A DNA stretch of 64,000 nt, from positions 1 through 64,000 of the forward strand of contig LZRT01000079.1 of NCBI GenBank assembly GCA_002159075.1, read 5' to 3'. The first letter of the stretch is position 1, and every line of letters starts with the position of its first letter. Made by a program: the position numbers and the translations under genes. Below are positions 48,886 through 57,739 of the stretch, piece by piece. The notes beneath the pieces were generated by a model, which was given only the letters and a program-made list of their open reading frames with translations, was not told the origin of the DNA and searched no databases. Origin of the DNA: Bacillus thermozeamaize (lineage in GTDB: Bacteria > Bacillota > Bacilli > ZCTH02-B2).

Positions 48886-50178
48886 CTAATCCCGCGCCGC
48901 ACGGATCGCTTCACGCAGTTTGCGCCGCTTGCCGTAAAGCATCACACCGCCCTGATACAACCGCGCCGAAAAACGGGCAATGCCCAAAAAGGTGAGAATC
49001 AGGATCAGAATGGACAATCCCACCTCCCACCAGGCCGCCGATTCCAGTCCGTAGCGAAGCAGCATCAGCATGGGAGCAAAAAAGGGAATATAAGACAGGA
49101 TCACAACCAGTTTCGACTCGGGAAACGCGATCGCGATAAAAACAGAGATGTAAACCAACGTCAGGATGGTGATGAGCGGCGACAGCATCTGGTTCAGTTC
49201 CTCCGCACGGGTCACGAGAGAGGCCAGCGCCGCATACATCGTGTTGTACAACAGGTAACCAAGCAGCAGGAACACGAACGCCAACAGCCACAACGTCCAA
49301 GGAACCTCCGGCAGGCGAAGAAAGGAAGGCGGCTCAAATCCTGCCCGGCCTGCGATCAGCAGATTCAGCCAGGCCACGGAGAGAAAAAACAGGATTTGCA
49401 GAAGCCCCAGCACAGACGCCCCCAGCACCTTCCCCCAGAACTGCTGCAAGGGAGGGATGCTGGAAACGAGAATCTCCATCACGCGCGAATCTTTCTCCCG
49501 GGCCACCATATATGCCAGTACATTGCCATGCATCACGATCATGATATACAGCAGCACATTCAAGCCCATGACAAGGCTGACCGCGCCATCCATGCCGAAC
49601 GGCACAGCGCTCTCTGTCTCCTTTGAACCGTCGTCCGCCACGCCTGATGCCTTCTCCAGCCGCTTCACCGACAGGGGAACCTCCGCAAAAAGGCGGTTTC
49701 GCTCCTCCTCCGACAAGCCAATCCGCTTCGCCGCCAGGCGTTGTTGTACTTTGTGCAGATCTCTTTCCAGCGCTGCCATCAGCTCCTGATGGCTGAGATG
49801 TTCCGCCAGATAGGTGTAACCCGGCAGGCCGGAACCAACCGGACCTTCCGCATGAACATGCAAGAAAGCTTTCCACCGGCCTTCTGCAATCTGCTCCTCT
49901 GCCTCATGCCGCGCCTGGGAACCTGCCGGGGCTTCCACCCTTTCCAGACGGTATTCCGGGGCCGCAAGACCGCGCCACTCCTCTTGCAACAGAGGCCAGA
50001 CCCGGTCTGTCGGATCATAGACGCCCACCACAGGCGGTTCAGACAAAGCATGGATCAAGCCCGGCAGGTAAAAAGCGGCCGTCATAATGAGAACCATGGC
50101 GGCGTTGATGATGATGAACGCTTTGGAACGCACCTGCTGCATCACGGTATGCGCGAAAACCAAACGGAATCCTCTCAT
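48886..50178 (-). CDS. ABC-2 type transporter permease (NatB-like), second copy
   Basis: Permease of 430 residues with an N-terminal TM helix, an extracytoplasmic domain of about 190 residues, and five to six C-terminal helices containing AREKDSRVMEILVSSIPPLQQFWGKVLG, the ABC-2/NatB coupling-helix signature. ATG 50178 follows AAAGGGGA; its stop-start junction with the preceding permease is ATGA-type overlapping. It is a divergent paralogue of the neighbouring permease, so the pair probably forms a heterodimer. Confidence 0.88.
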   Translation of the reverse strand: MRGFRLVFAHTVMQQVRSKAFIIINAAMVLIMTAAFYLPGLIHALSEPPVVGVYDPTDRVWPLLQEEWRGLAAPEYRLERVEAPAGSQARHEAEEQIAEGRWKAFLHVHAEGPVGSGLPGYTYLAEHLSHQELMAALERDLHKVQQRLAAKRIGLSEEERNRLFAEVPLSVKRLEKASGVADDGSKETESAVPFGMDGAVSLVMGLNVLLYIMIVMHGNVLAYMVAREKDSRVMEILVSSIPPLQQFWGKVLGASVLGLLQILFFLSVAWLNLLIAGRAGFEPPSFLRLPEVPWTLWLLAFVFLLLGYLLYNTMYAALASLVTRAEELNQMLSPLITILTLVYISVFIAIAFPESKLVVILSYIPFFAPMLMLLRYGLESAAWWEVGLSILILILTFLGIARFSARLYQGGVMLYGKRRKLREAIRAARD

Positions 50179-51479
50179 CTCTCCCGGTCCCCTTTCCCTC
50201 CAGCGTTTGCCGCAGGACGGCCCAGCCGCCACGCACCCCGTATGGGCTCGTAACGGAACACGCCCCGTTTGTACCAACGGGCTCCAAGAACCACAAAAAC
50301 GGCAATCGTCACCGCCATCAACAACGTGGAACCCAGCACTTCGGGCGTGCCCGCCATGCCCATGCCGATGCGGAGAAACATCACCATCGGCGTAAAAAAC
50401 GGCACCCACGAGGCCGCAGCCACAAGCGGGGAATCAGGGGAGCCAAGACCGTACATGGTCAGGAAAAACCCGCCCACCAAAAAGATGTACACCGGCGACT
50501 GAATGATGCCGGCATCTTCCAGACGGCTCACCAGCGAGGCCAGGGAAGCCAGCAGCGTCGCATACAGCAAGTAACCGAGAATCAGATAACCCAACGCAAC
50601 CAGCAGCAATTCCACTGGCAGGGGCGGCAACTGAATGTCAAGCTGCCCCAGCGGATCAGCGAGATGAAAAAAGAAGACACCCGTCAGCACCACGATGGCC
50701 ATCTGGGTCAAGGCCAGCAAACCCACGCCCAGCACTTTGGCAAACAGCTGTTGCGCCGGCGGCACGCTGGAAACCAAAATCTCCATGACACGGGAACTCT
50801 TTTCGACCACCACTTCGGTCGAAACCATATTCCCGTACTGAATCAGCATAAAATACAGGGCCATCACCGTAAGATACACAAAAGCCCGTGCAATGTTCAG
50901 CTCCAGTTCATCCTTGGCTCCTTCCTCCAGGGCCACTTTTTCCAACTTCAGCGGCGCATCCAGCCAGGCCAACTCCCGTTGGCCAAGGCCCAGCTGCTGC
51001 GCCCTCTGCTGAAAAGCGGCTGTGTTCAGGAGCTGTTTGAGAAAAAACAGCACATCGGACGCATCTTTCTCATCCGTCCAGTATACCGCTTCAACTGCCG
51101 GTCTGGCGGCCGATTCATCGCCGTCGCGGAGTTCCAGTATCCCTGCCCATTCGCCGGACGCCACCTTTTCCCCGGCCAACTCGCGGATATCCATTCCCTG
51201 TTTCCCCGAATCGGAAACCGGCTCCAGACGGTAGGGCGCGTTTTCAGGCAGATGGTTCGTATCGGTGAGCAGCGTTGCCCAGCCGTCTCCCGTCCTGTCC
51301 GCCAGCCCGATCACCTGCATTTCCTTCGGGCTCCGTTCTATGATCCCCATGATGATCATCGGCAAAAAGCAGAGAAGGGCCACGACTGCCGCCATGATTC
51401 CCACGGAGGCGAGAAAACCGGGGCTCTTCAGCTTGTTCCGGTAAAGATGGCCGACCATCAGGAAAAACTTCCGGTTCAT
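50175..51479 (-). CDS. ABC-2 type transporter permease (NatB-like), first copy
   Basis: Permease of 434 residues with the same plan as its neighbour: one N-terminal helix, a soluble domain (about 45-215) and a C-terminal helical bundle with VEKSSRVMEILVSSVPPAQQLFAKVLG. In B. subtilis NatAB exports sodium; other relatives export drugs or peptides. Substrate unknown here. Overlaps the ATPase gene upstream by 4 nt. Confidence 0.88.
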   Translation of the reverse strand: MNRKFFLMVGHLYRNKLKSPGFLASVGIMAAVVALLCFLPMIIMGIIERSPKEMQVIGLADRTGDGWATLLTDTNHLPENAPYRLEPVSDSGKQGMDIRELAGEKVASGEWAGILELRDGDESAARPAVEAVYWTDEKDASDVLFFLKQLLNTAAFQQRAQQLGLGQRELAWLDAPLKLEKVALEEGAKDELELNIARAFVYLTVMALYFMLIQYGNMVSTEVVVEKSSRVMEILVSSVPPAQQLFAKVLGVGLLALTQMAIVVLTGVFFFHLADPLGQLDIQLPPLPVELLLVALGYLILGYLLYATLLASLASLVSRLEDAGIIQSPVYIFLVGGFFLTMYGLGSPDSPLVAAASWVPFFTPMVMFLRIGMGMAGTPEVLGSTLLMAVTIAVFVVLGARWYKRGVFRYEPIRGAWRLGRPAANAGGKGDRER

Positions 51480-52396
51480 TCCCCCTCGCCTCCACCTTCG
51501 TCGTAGGCGGCGCCCACTTTCTCGATGAATATCTCATGCAAGGAAGGCTCTTCCAGGGAAAATCCGGTCACCTCGCCGACCTTCAACGCCTCTTGCAAAA
51601 TGGTCTGGGCAACAGCCTCATCACGCACCTTGACCTCATACCCCAAGGCGGTGCGGTGCACCCGCTCGACCCCCTGAATCGCCGCAAGGTCAGGCCACTC
51701 GGCGGCCATCCTGAGGCGAACCGTTTTCTTCCCGTACGAGCGCTTGATCTGGGCCAGATCCCCCTGCAGGACGGCCTCGCCGTTGCGTAAAATGCAGAGC
51801 GTGCGGCACAGCTCCTCGACATGCTCCATCCGGTGGCTGGAGAAAAGAATGGTCGTTCCCTGCTTCTTCAGATCCAGCACTGCCTTTTTCAAAAGTTCCA
51901 CATTGACGGGATCCAGTCCGCTGAACGGTTCATCCAGGATCAGGAGCTTCGGCTGGTGCAGCACCGCGGTGATGAACTGAATCTTCTGCTGGTTTCCTTT
52001 GGATAACTCCTCCACCCGTTTATCCGCATAATGGCTGACATGAAACCGTTCCAACCACTCACGGAGCTGTCGCTGCGCCTTCCGTTTCTCCATCCCCCGC
52101 AGACGGGCAAGGTACACCAGCTGCTCCTCCACCTTCAGTTTCGGATACAAACCTCTCTCCTCAGGCAAATAGCCAATCTGGTGGCTCAGGTCGTATCCCA
52201 TCCGCCGCCCGAACCAGGTAATCTCCCCTTCTGTCGGCGCCAGCAAGCCAAGGATCATCCGCATCGTCGTCGTCTTTCCCGCTCCGTTGGCCCCGAGGAG
52301 CCCGAACAACTCCCCTTCCTCCACCTTCAGGTTCAGCCGGTTCACCGCCACGTGCGAACCGAACCGCTTTGTCACATCTCTCAGTTCCAGAGCCAT
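51476..52396 (-). CDS. ABC transporter ATP-binding protein (NatA-like)
   Basis: Nucleotide-binding subunit of 306 residues: Walker A GLLGANGAGKTTT, signature LSKGNQQK (a variant of LSGGQ common in this subfamily), Walker B LLILDEPFSGLDP, H-loop SSHRM. The C-terminal DUF4162 region (about 225-300) is typical of exporters of this type. It drives the two downstream permeases. ATG behind GGGGGAA. Confidence 0.95.
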   Translation of the reverse strand: MALELRDVTKRFGSHVAVNRLNLKVEEGELFGLLGANGAGKTTTMRMILGLLAPTEGEITWFGRRMGYDLSHQIGYLPEERGLYPKLKVEEQLVYLARLRGMEKRKAQRQLREWLERFHVSHYADKRVEELSKGNQQKIQFITAVLHQPKLLILDEPFSGLDPVNVELLKKAVLDLKKQGTTILFSSHRMEHVEELCRTLCILRNGEAVLQGDLAQIKRSYGKKTVRLRMAAEWPDLAAIQGVERVHRTALGYEVKVRDEAVAQTILQEALKVGEVTGFSLEEPSLHEIFIEKVGAAYDEGGGEGE

Positions 52397-52529
52397 GGTT
52401 TCTCTTCCCCCAACCTTTCCTCAGAATCGGAATCGGAGAAACTCCGAAATCTTTCGTGCAACGAGGTATGTATGCTACCATTCAACATTATCATTCAATG
52501 ATTTCTACGGTCAAACAAAAATTCACAAA

Positions 52530-52573
52530 GATTAAAGAAAAAACGCCTGAGCCAGTCACTTCACCGCTCAGGC
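52530..52573 (-). terminator. Intrinsic terminator of the pilus operon
   Basis: Minus-strand 8-bp GC-rich stem (52566-52573 with 52545-52552), 13-nt loop, then a run of six T. It lies about 80 nt after the pilO stop, upstream of the ABC transporter operon. Confidence 0.9.
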
Positions 52574-52604
52574 CAATCCACATTGGAAAAAGGTCTATCC
52601 GTCA

Positions 52605-52655
52605 GTTGAGCAAACCGTGGAGCAAACTTCAGTTGAACAAACTGTTGAACAAACT
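52605..52655. repeat. Four 12-bp tandem repeats after pilO
   Basis: Units at 52605, 52617, 52632 and 52644 (consensus GTTGAGCAAACT with A/G variation, three extra bases before the third). The last unit covers the pilO stop codon. The array lies between the stop codon and the terminator. Confidence 0.8.
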
Positions 52656-53463
52656 ATGGAGCGTCAAAAGCTTCCTCATTGTCGGCCGGTTGAATATCAA
52701 ACGGCCAATCTTCCGTATATCCGGCCACATCCCATGGCGCATGGGAATACAGATTCAGATTAATCTTCAAATCAATCGGCTTTTGAAACATCTTGCCGGC
52801 ATCCTGCTCCTCGTCTTCCACCAGAAGTTCAAAACCCGTCACCCACACCAGCCGGGGCAAATGTTGGAGCTCATCAATAAACGCCAGCACTTCGGTGATG
52901 TTCCCCTTGACCTGAAGCGTCAGGGGCAATGTATAGACGCCGGAGAGGGATGCGGGCGGTTCCGGGCTGAACGCTTTCCCGCCGGCATGCTCGTCAGCGG
53001 CGTCGCCACCGCCATCCGTCTTCTCTGCCTTCTCTGCCCCATCCGTTTCTTCCCCCCCATCCGTCTTATCCGCCCCTTCCGCTTCATCCGCCGCACCCTT
53101 CCCATCGGCAGCAGAGGACTGCGATTCCTGCCGGGGTTCCGGCTGAATCGGCTCGCCAGGAGTGACGGCATGGATCTGCAAGTCGTACGCATTCGCCAGC
53201 AACGTCACATCGGCGAAAAACCGGGGCATCTCCCAATCGGCCGGAATTGCCCGATTCATCGTTGCCAAATCAGGAGGGGAAACCGCCTTGGCCAAGCGGG
53301 CCTCCATCATCTCCACCTGTCTTGAGGCGTCTGACGCCTGCATGCGGACATCAGCCAGCCGGCTGCTCGCTTGCCAGGCAAAATAGCCGGTTACACAGCC
53401 CAAAACCAACAACACAAATATGACGACGAGTAGCCATTTCTCGGATTGTGTCATGGATTTCAT
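52654..53463 (-). CDS. pilO: Type IV pilus assembly protein PilO-like
   Basis: Inner-membrane alignment protein of 269 residues: one N-terminal TM helix (KWLLVVIFVLLVLGCVTGYF), a coiled coil, and a ferredoxin-like C-terminal fold (GVYTLPLTLQVKGNITEVLA, then DELQHLPRLVWVTGFEL). Between about residues 110 and 165 there is an acidic, repetitive insert with repeated KTDGG/ETDGAE elements, not usual in PilO. ATG 53463 has AAAGGG at 8-10 nt. Last gene of the operon; pairs with PilN. Confidence 0.85.
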   Translation of the reverse strand: MKSMTQSEKWLLVVIFVLLVLGCVTGYFAWQASSRLADVRMQASDASRQVEMMEARLAKAVSPPDLATMNRAIPADWEMPRFFADVTLLANAYDLQIHAVTPGEPIQPEPRQESQSSAADGKGAADEAEGADKTDGGEETDGAEKAEKTDGGGDAADEHAGGKAFSPEPPASLSGVYTLPLTLQVKGNITEVLAFIDELQHLPRLVWVTGFELLVEDEEQDAGKMFQKPIDLKINLNLYSHAPWDVAGYTEDWPFDIQPADNEEAFDAP

Positions 53464-53477
53464 GGCATCTAGCCCTT

Positions 53478-54353
53478 TCAAGAGTCTCGTTTCATCGTCA
53501 CTTGCAGGTCCAGTTGGTAGGTAACCACCGGCGGGCCGGCATGCGTTTCCCCCTGGCCTCCTCTCCCATCTCCTTGCTCACCGCCTGGTCCCTGGCCATT
53601 GGGTCCACCGCCGTCACCACCCTCCGGTGAAGGGATGGCGTCAGGATCGTTTTCTCCTGCCAATCCACTGTCCTGTTCCCGCTGGCCGGCATCTGATCCT
53701 TCGTCAACCGGATCCTGTCCATTATCTGACGCATACGCTACCCCGGTAAAAAGCAGTGGACGGAGATGTTTCTCCCAAAAAGCATGCATCAGACCATCAA
53801 CTGACCGGGCGGCTAATCCACGTTCAGACACCGGCACCGGAACGAGGTAGGAGATGGCCCCTTCACCAGAAGCATCCCTTTCCTGACGGGTCACGGACTG
53901 GACCAGGATGTGCTCAATTTTTGGATGCTCTTCCAGCAAGCGAAGGTAGGTAGATACCGATTCCATGTCAGGAAGAATCACTTGGAGCGCAAACTTCCGC
54001 TCCTCCAGAAACTGCACCTGCGTGATAAAGCTCTTCTTCGGCAAAAGCGAAGACAGCAGGTGAATCTCTTCCTGAAAGTCCGGGCGGCTGTTTGACCAGT
54101 CCATCAATACCTGATACTGGTTCGCCAAGGTCTCCACCCGGTACTTTTTCTGAAGTTCTGCCTGCAACGCTTGCAACTGCCGGTTGGCCTCCTGCAGGTT
54201 TTGCTCCTGTTGCCGCTGCTGATTGCCGGCGCTGACCCAGTTGAGGCCAAACCAAAGGTTGGCCAGAACCAAGACTCCGGCCGCCGAGAGAAGGGCAATG
54301 GAACGAAGCCGCTGAACGGGGGACGGTTGCGGCAACAGGTTAATTTCCATCAC
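53478..54353 (-). CDS. pilN: Type IV pilus assembly protein PilN-like
   Basis: Bitopic inner-membrane protein of 291 residues. The N-terminal INLLPQP motif, which binds PilM, is at residues 4-10, followed by a TM helix (19-38), a coiled coil and a ferredoxin-like domain. Near residues 215-275 lies a glycine- and acid-rich insert (EGGDGGGPNGQGPGGEQGDG and flanks) before the last beta strand (VVTYQLDLQVTM). Overlaps pilM by 14 nt. Confidence 0.9.
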   Translation of the reverse strand: MMEINLLPQPSPVQRLRSIALLSAAGVLVLANLWFGLNWVSAGNQQRQQEQNLQEANRQLQALQAELQKKYRVETLANQYQVLMDWSNSRPDFQEEIHLLSSLLPKKSFITQVQFLEERKFALQVILPDMESVSTYLRLLEEHPKIEHILVQSVTRQERDASGEGAISYLVPVPVSERGLAARSVDGLMHAFWEKHLRPLLFTGVAYASDNGQDPVDEGSDAGQREQDSGLAGENDPDAIPSPEGGDGGGPNGQGPGGEQGDGRGGQGETHAGPPVVTYQLDLQVTMKRDS

Positions 54354-55485
54354 GGACCACCCCTTTCAGCGCCGTGCCTGCCGCTGAGAGGCTGAACAGA
54401 GCCTCTTTCCCCTGTTCTTCCGTCCGGGAAGCGCTTGTCCGAGGGGAAAAACCCTGCAAGTGGACAAACTGGATATTGATCATGCCCAGCCGCTCCGACA
54501 TGCTTTTCAGCAGCCGTCCGGGAAACGGCACCTGTCCGGTCAGCCAGAGGTTGCGAACCGGTTGTTCGTTCGCTTGGTGGAAGGTATGTTGGAAGAAATT
54601 CATAAACCGTTCCACCTGATAAGACAATTCGAGAACCATGTTTTCGAAGCGATCTTCCAGCCCCAGCTTCTCCAGCAGCATCCAGGCATTGGTATGGGGC
54701 GTCTCATCCGTGCGGTCCTTCTGCGGTTTTGTCCCATCTGCAGGGAGGTCGGGTTCCGCGGCAGCCGCGCTTGCAATGTATCTTTCCGGCACCAGTTCCA
54801 GCGTGCGGCTGAAAACGAGCGCTCCCGTCTGATAGAAATGGGCCTCAATCCGATCCATGCCAAATTCCATAATGACCAAGTTGCCAGCAAGCTTGCGTCC
54901 CATCGCCTTCAGGGCCCGGAGAATGCTGAGTCCCTTCACCTCCATGACACCCAGCTCTACGTTGGCCTGCTCAAAGGCATGCCGCAAACCGTTGACCACT
55001 TCACCCGGAGCGGCCACCAGGAGCACAGGCACCTCATCCTCACGGGAACCCGGTTGTCCATGTCTCGAATCGTTATCTCCTCCCTCTTTGGCGACATCCA
55101 GGGAGGGAGGCAGGAAATCGAAATCGAACACCGGATTGGCGAAAGGGAGGTGAATCTCCTTGCCGATCTGAAACTGGATCACTTCCCGCAGTTTGTGTTT
55201 CTTCATCCGCGGCATCCTGAGCGTGCGCAAGAAAGTCACGGAAGAAGGTAACGCAATCGTCACCTTCCGGCGCGGCAGCCCCAGGTTTTCAAACACCTGA
55301 TTCACCTTGCCGGCAAACTGGTTCACGTGATGGATGCGTCCGTTTTCGTATTCATCAGGAAGAAAGGGAATACGCTCCACCCGCATCTGTTTCAGGGCTT
55401 TCTCCCCCCGTCCCTGTGTGTGCGCAATCTCGATCTGGCCTGCGTGCAGGGAGATACCCACACCAGACGGTTTCCTCAGGAACAT
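54340..55485 (-). CDS. pilM: Type IV pilus assembly protein PilM
   Basis: Cytoplasmic actin-like (FtsA/ParM fold) protein of 381 residues that binds the PilN N-terminus. Recognisable parts are GVGISLHAGQIEIAHT, VTIALPSSVTFLRTLRMP, IQFQIGKEIHLPF and NLVIMEFGMDRIEAHFY. Two short polar inserts (near EGGDNDSRHGQPGSRED and KPQKDRTDETPHTN) enlarge it. GGGAGGA lies 4 nt before the ATG. Confidence 0.9.
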   Translation of the reverse strand: MFLRKPSGVGISLHAGQIEIAHTQGRGEKALKQMRVERIPFLPDEYENGRIHHVNQFAGKVNQVFENLGLPRRKVTIALPSSVTFLRTLRMPRMKKHKLREVIQFQIGKEIHLPFANPVFDFDFLPPSLDVAKEGGDNDSRHGQPGSREDEVPVLLVAAPGEVVNGLRHAFEQANVELGVMEVKGLSILRALKAMGRKLAGNLVIMEFGMDRIEAHFYQTGALVFSRTLELVPERYIASAAAAEPDLPADGTKPQKDRTDETPHTNAWMLLEKLGLEDRFENMVLELSYQVERFMNFFQHTFHQANEQPVRNLWLTGQVPFPGRLLKSMSERLGMINIQFVHLQGFSPRTSASRTEEQGKEALFSLSAAGTALKGVVRDGN

Positions 55486-55518
55486 GTCTTCCTCCCTTTT
55501 ACTTTTTTCTTTCGTTCC

Positions 55519-57147
55519 TCATTCTTCCACATACTCCCATTGTCCGATCTGGCTGAGTTTAAATCCTTCATTCGTCGGCACACCGGCTGGCGGATGGGTG
55601 ATGAATTGTTCGTCGTAGACAATGGTCAAGCGGGAAGGCCATTTCTTACCATTTTTGTCTTTGTACTCTTGTGGGTTGGGACTGATCGTCTTACCATTTT
55701 TGCTACCTCGCAAACCATTAAGCACAATATTTTTGGCAATCACGCCACCATTTATCTTTAAGTTGGAGCCGACACCATAGATTACAAAATCATCTGATAG
55801 AGACCAGAAAAAAGCATTCAGGATTGCCGGATCGTCTTGATACAGATTGTTATTAGCAATTGTAATCTCGCCTTTGGCTATGATCGCAGCTGCAATGGGA
55901 TTATCCGTTTTTTGCGTGTGCTGCATGGAAACATCGCCATTGACGTAAAAGGTTCCTTGCAGATCCACGTCTCCATCAATATCCAGTTTCCCATTGATGT
56001 AATAAACACCTCTATATGGACCTTTTTTGCTTATGCCGTAATTTGCACCAATAGGAAATGTTGTTGTACTTTCTCTCCATTCATACCAGCATTTTCTGTT
56101 GCCCCATTCTCCGGTACATTTCTGTACCCTTTCCGCATCGGTTATATAATAGTAGTCAACACCATGACTTTGCTTGTGAAAAATGGTTTTACGTGAACTG
56201 TCTGGAGGAGCATAAAATCCTGTCACTGTTTTGATTTCTTCTTTAATTTGGTTCATATCTAGATCGGGGAATGTGATGAACGATACCTTGGATACTTTAT
56301 AGTTTCCATAAAATTTCCTATTTAATTGTTCGATAGACACTTTACTACCATACTCTTTTATATTGTGATTTCCTATTATTTTGCTGTCGTAATATGTTAT
56401 TTCATATATTTCATTACCTTTCTTCTCAGGCGATCCGGCGCTGATCTTTCCGTTAATCTCTGGATACACAGAAGTGAAATGATACCGATATCCGTCATAA
56501 AAATGTGCAACCTTGTTGAAAGCCAGCGCATTCCCGGCATACAGGCTGCCGTGAATTTCCACTCCGCCGTTTAGCCAGATATTTTCCTTGGCTGAAAGGG
56601 CGAAATTAAACACATCAGCGACGTTGGTAATTTGTATCGGAACCTTAAACGTAACCCTTTTGGGAAGTTTCCCATTTTTGTCAGCAATTCCACTGGCAAC
56701 CAGATATCCTTTTACGGCGTACTGGAGCCCAATCGCACTGTTTTGCTCACATAAGTTTTTGGCCTCTTGCAAACTGCTTTCATCGAATTCCAATCGATAA
56801 ACAAAATCTTCCCCTTTCAGTTGCTCCACGGGGACTCCCGATTTATTTGCAAACTTATTGAGCAACTCTCTGACAATGTCATCAATCTCACCACATTGTC
56901 GAACTTGTTGACCGGACTGTTGGCTAAGCTCCTCCAACTCCTTCTGTAATTCATCCAACCCAAGGGTTGCGGCATATTCAGCCAGATATTTCGCTCTTGT
57001 CTCATTTTCATTGGCCAAGACAGACTGGTGACTGGTCAACGTGTTGGATAAAAGCGCCAAACCAAGCACCGAACTCAGCAATATGATCAACGCAATAACC
57101 ACCAATGCCGAGCCCTTTTGGCCTTTTGGTTTTTGGCAACCGATCAT
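55519..57147 (-). CDS. Large PilX-like pilus-associated protein
   Basis: A 542-residue protein that begins KGQKGSALVVIALIILLSSV, the PilX-type N-terminal segment (Gly-Ser-Ala-Leu in place of the class III prepilin FTLIE), so membrane-anchored and possibly a minor pilin or tip protein. The remaining 500 residues are extracytoplasmic, beta-rich and Tyr/Asn-rich, with repeated strands such as LDIDGDVDLQGTFYVNGDVS. Four Cys, two close together (CTGEWGNRKC), could form disulfides. DNA for 55.7-56.9 kb is visibly more AT-rich than the flanks. No family assignment beyond PilX-like. Confidence 0.7.
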   Translation of the reverse strand: MIGCQKPKGQKGSALVVIALIILLSSVLGLALLSNTLTSHQSVLANENETRAKYLAEYAATLGLDELQKELEELSQQSGQQVRQCGEIDDIVRELLNKFANKSGVPVEQLKGEDFVYRLEFDESSLQEAKNLCEQNSAIGLQYAVKGYLVASGIADKNGKLPKRVTFKVPIQITNVADVFNFALSAKENIWLNGGVEIHGSLYAGNALAFNKVAHFYDGYRYHFTSVYPEINGKISAGSPEKKGNEIYEITYYDSKIIGNHNIKEYGSKVSIEQLNRKFYGNYKVSKVSFITFPDLDMNQIKEEIKTVTGFYAPPDSSRKTIFHKQSHGVDYYYITDAERVQKCTGEWGNRKCWYEWRESTTTFPIGANYGISKKGPYRGVYYINGKLDIDGDVDLQGTFYVNGDVSMQHTQKTDNPIAAAIIAKGEITIANNNLYQDDPAILNAFFWSLSDDFVIYGVGSNLKINGGVIAKNIVLNGLRGSKNGKTISPNPQEYKDKNGKKWPSRLTIVYDEQFITHPPAGVPTNEGFKLSQIGQWEYVEE

Positions 57148-57171
57148 GGCGGTTCACTCTCCCCTTGGATG

Positions 57172-57714
57172 TTATGAACCGTATACATATCGGAAAGACG
57201 AAGAAGTATGAAAATCGTTTTTGCGCGGCCCTTTCAATGACAACTTCACCAGGACCCGGCCATTGCTCTGCAGTTCAAACGATGAATTGGAAAAATCCAA
57301 ATCGCTGACCATAAGCTGCATCCCAAGTGCACTGCCGGACGGCGGCGGACCCGCATAACGAAAAATTGTCGCAGGTTTACCAGATTCTTCTACAATGGTA
57401 TACACCACCAGGCTTGTTGGCTGGGCTGGTTGAGAATTATCTGGCTGTGTCCACGCGGTAACAATTTTTAATTCATTTTTATCAACAACAGACACCGCCT
57501 CTTGACCATCAGGGGAACGTTTTGCTTTCAACAAATCTTTTTGGATGGCTTGCATGACCAGATTGGCCCCATTGCGCAGTTCAGTCTGTTCCGAGATGTG
57601 ATACCAGTTTCGTAATCCCTCATTGACCATCGCGTACAATGCGCCAAGCAAAATGGTGACCAGTACCGTCACCGCCAGCACTTCCACAAGGGTAAAACCG
57701 CGGCTGAACTTCAC
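57172..57714 (-). CDS. Type IV prepilin-like minor pilin (PilW/GspJ-like)
   Basis: Minor pilin of 180 residues with a short leader and class III processing site SRG/FTLVEVLAVTVL, followed by the hydrophobic helix and a globular domain. Residues such as QTELRNGANLVMQAIQKDLL resemble GspJ/PilW. The GTG at 57714 behind GAGGGGG yields a six-residue leader; a start 18 codons upstream is less likely. PilD, two genes upstream, should process it. Confidence 0.82.
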   Translation of the reverse strand: MKFSRGFTLVEVLAVTVLVTILLGALYAMVNEGLRNWYHISEQTELRNGANLVMQAIQKDLLKAKRSPDGQEAVSVVDKNELKIVTAWTQPDNSQPAQPTSLVVYTIVEESGKPATIFRYAGPPPSGSALGMQLMVSDLDFSNSSFELQSNGRVLVKLSLKGPRKNDFHTSSSFRYVYGS

Positions 57715-57739
57715 CCCCCATCCCCCTCTACACGCAAAA

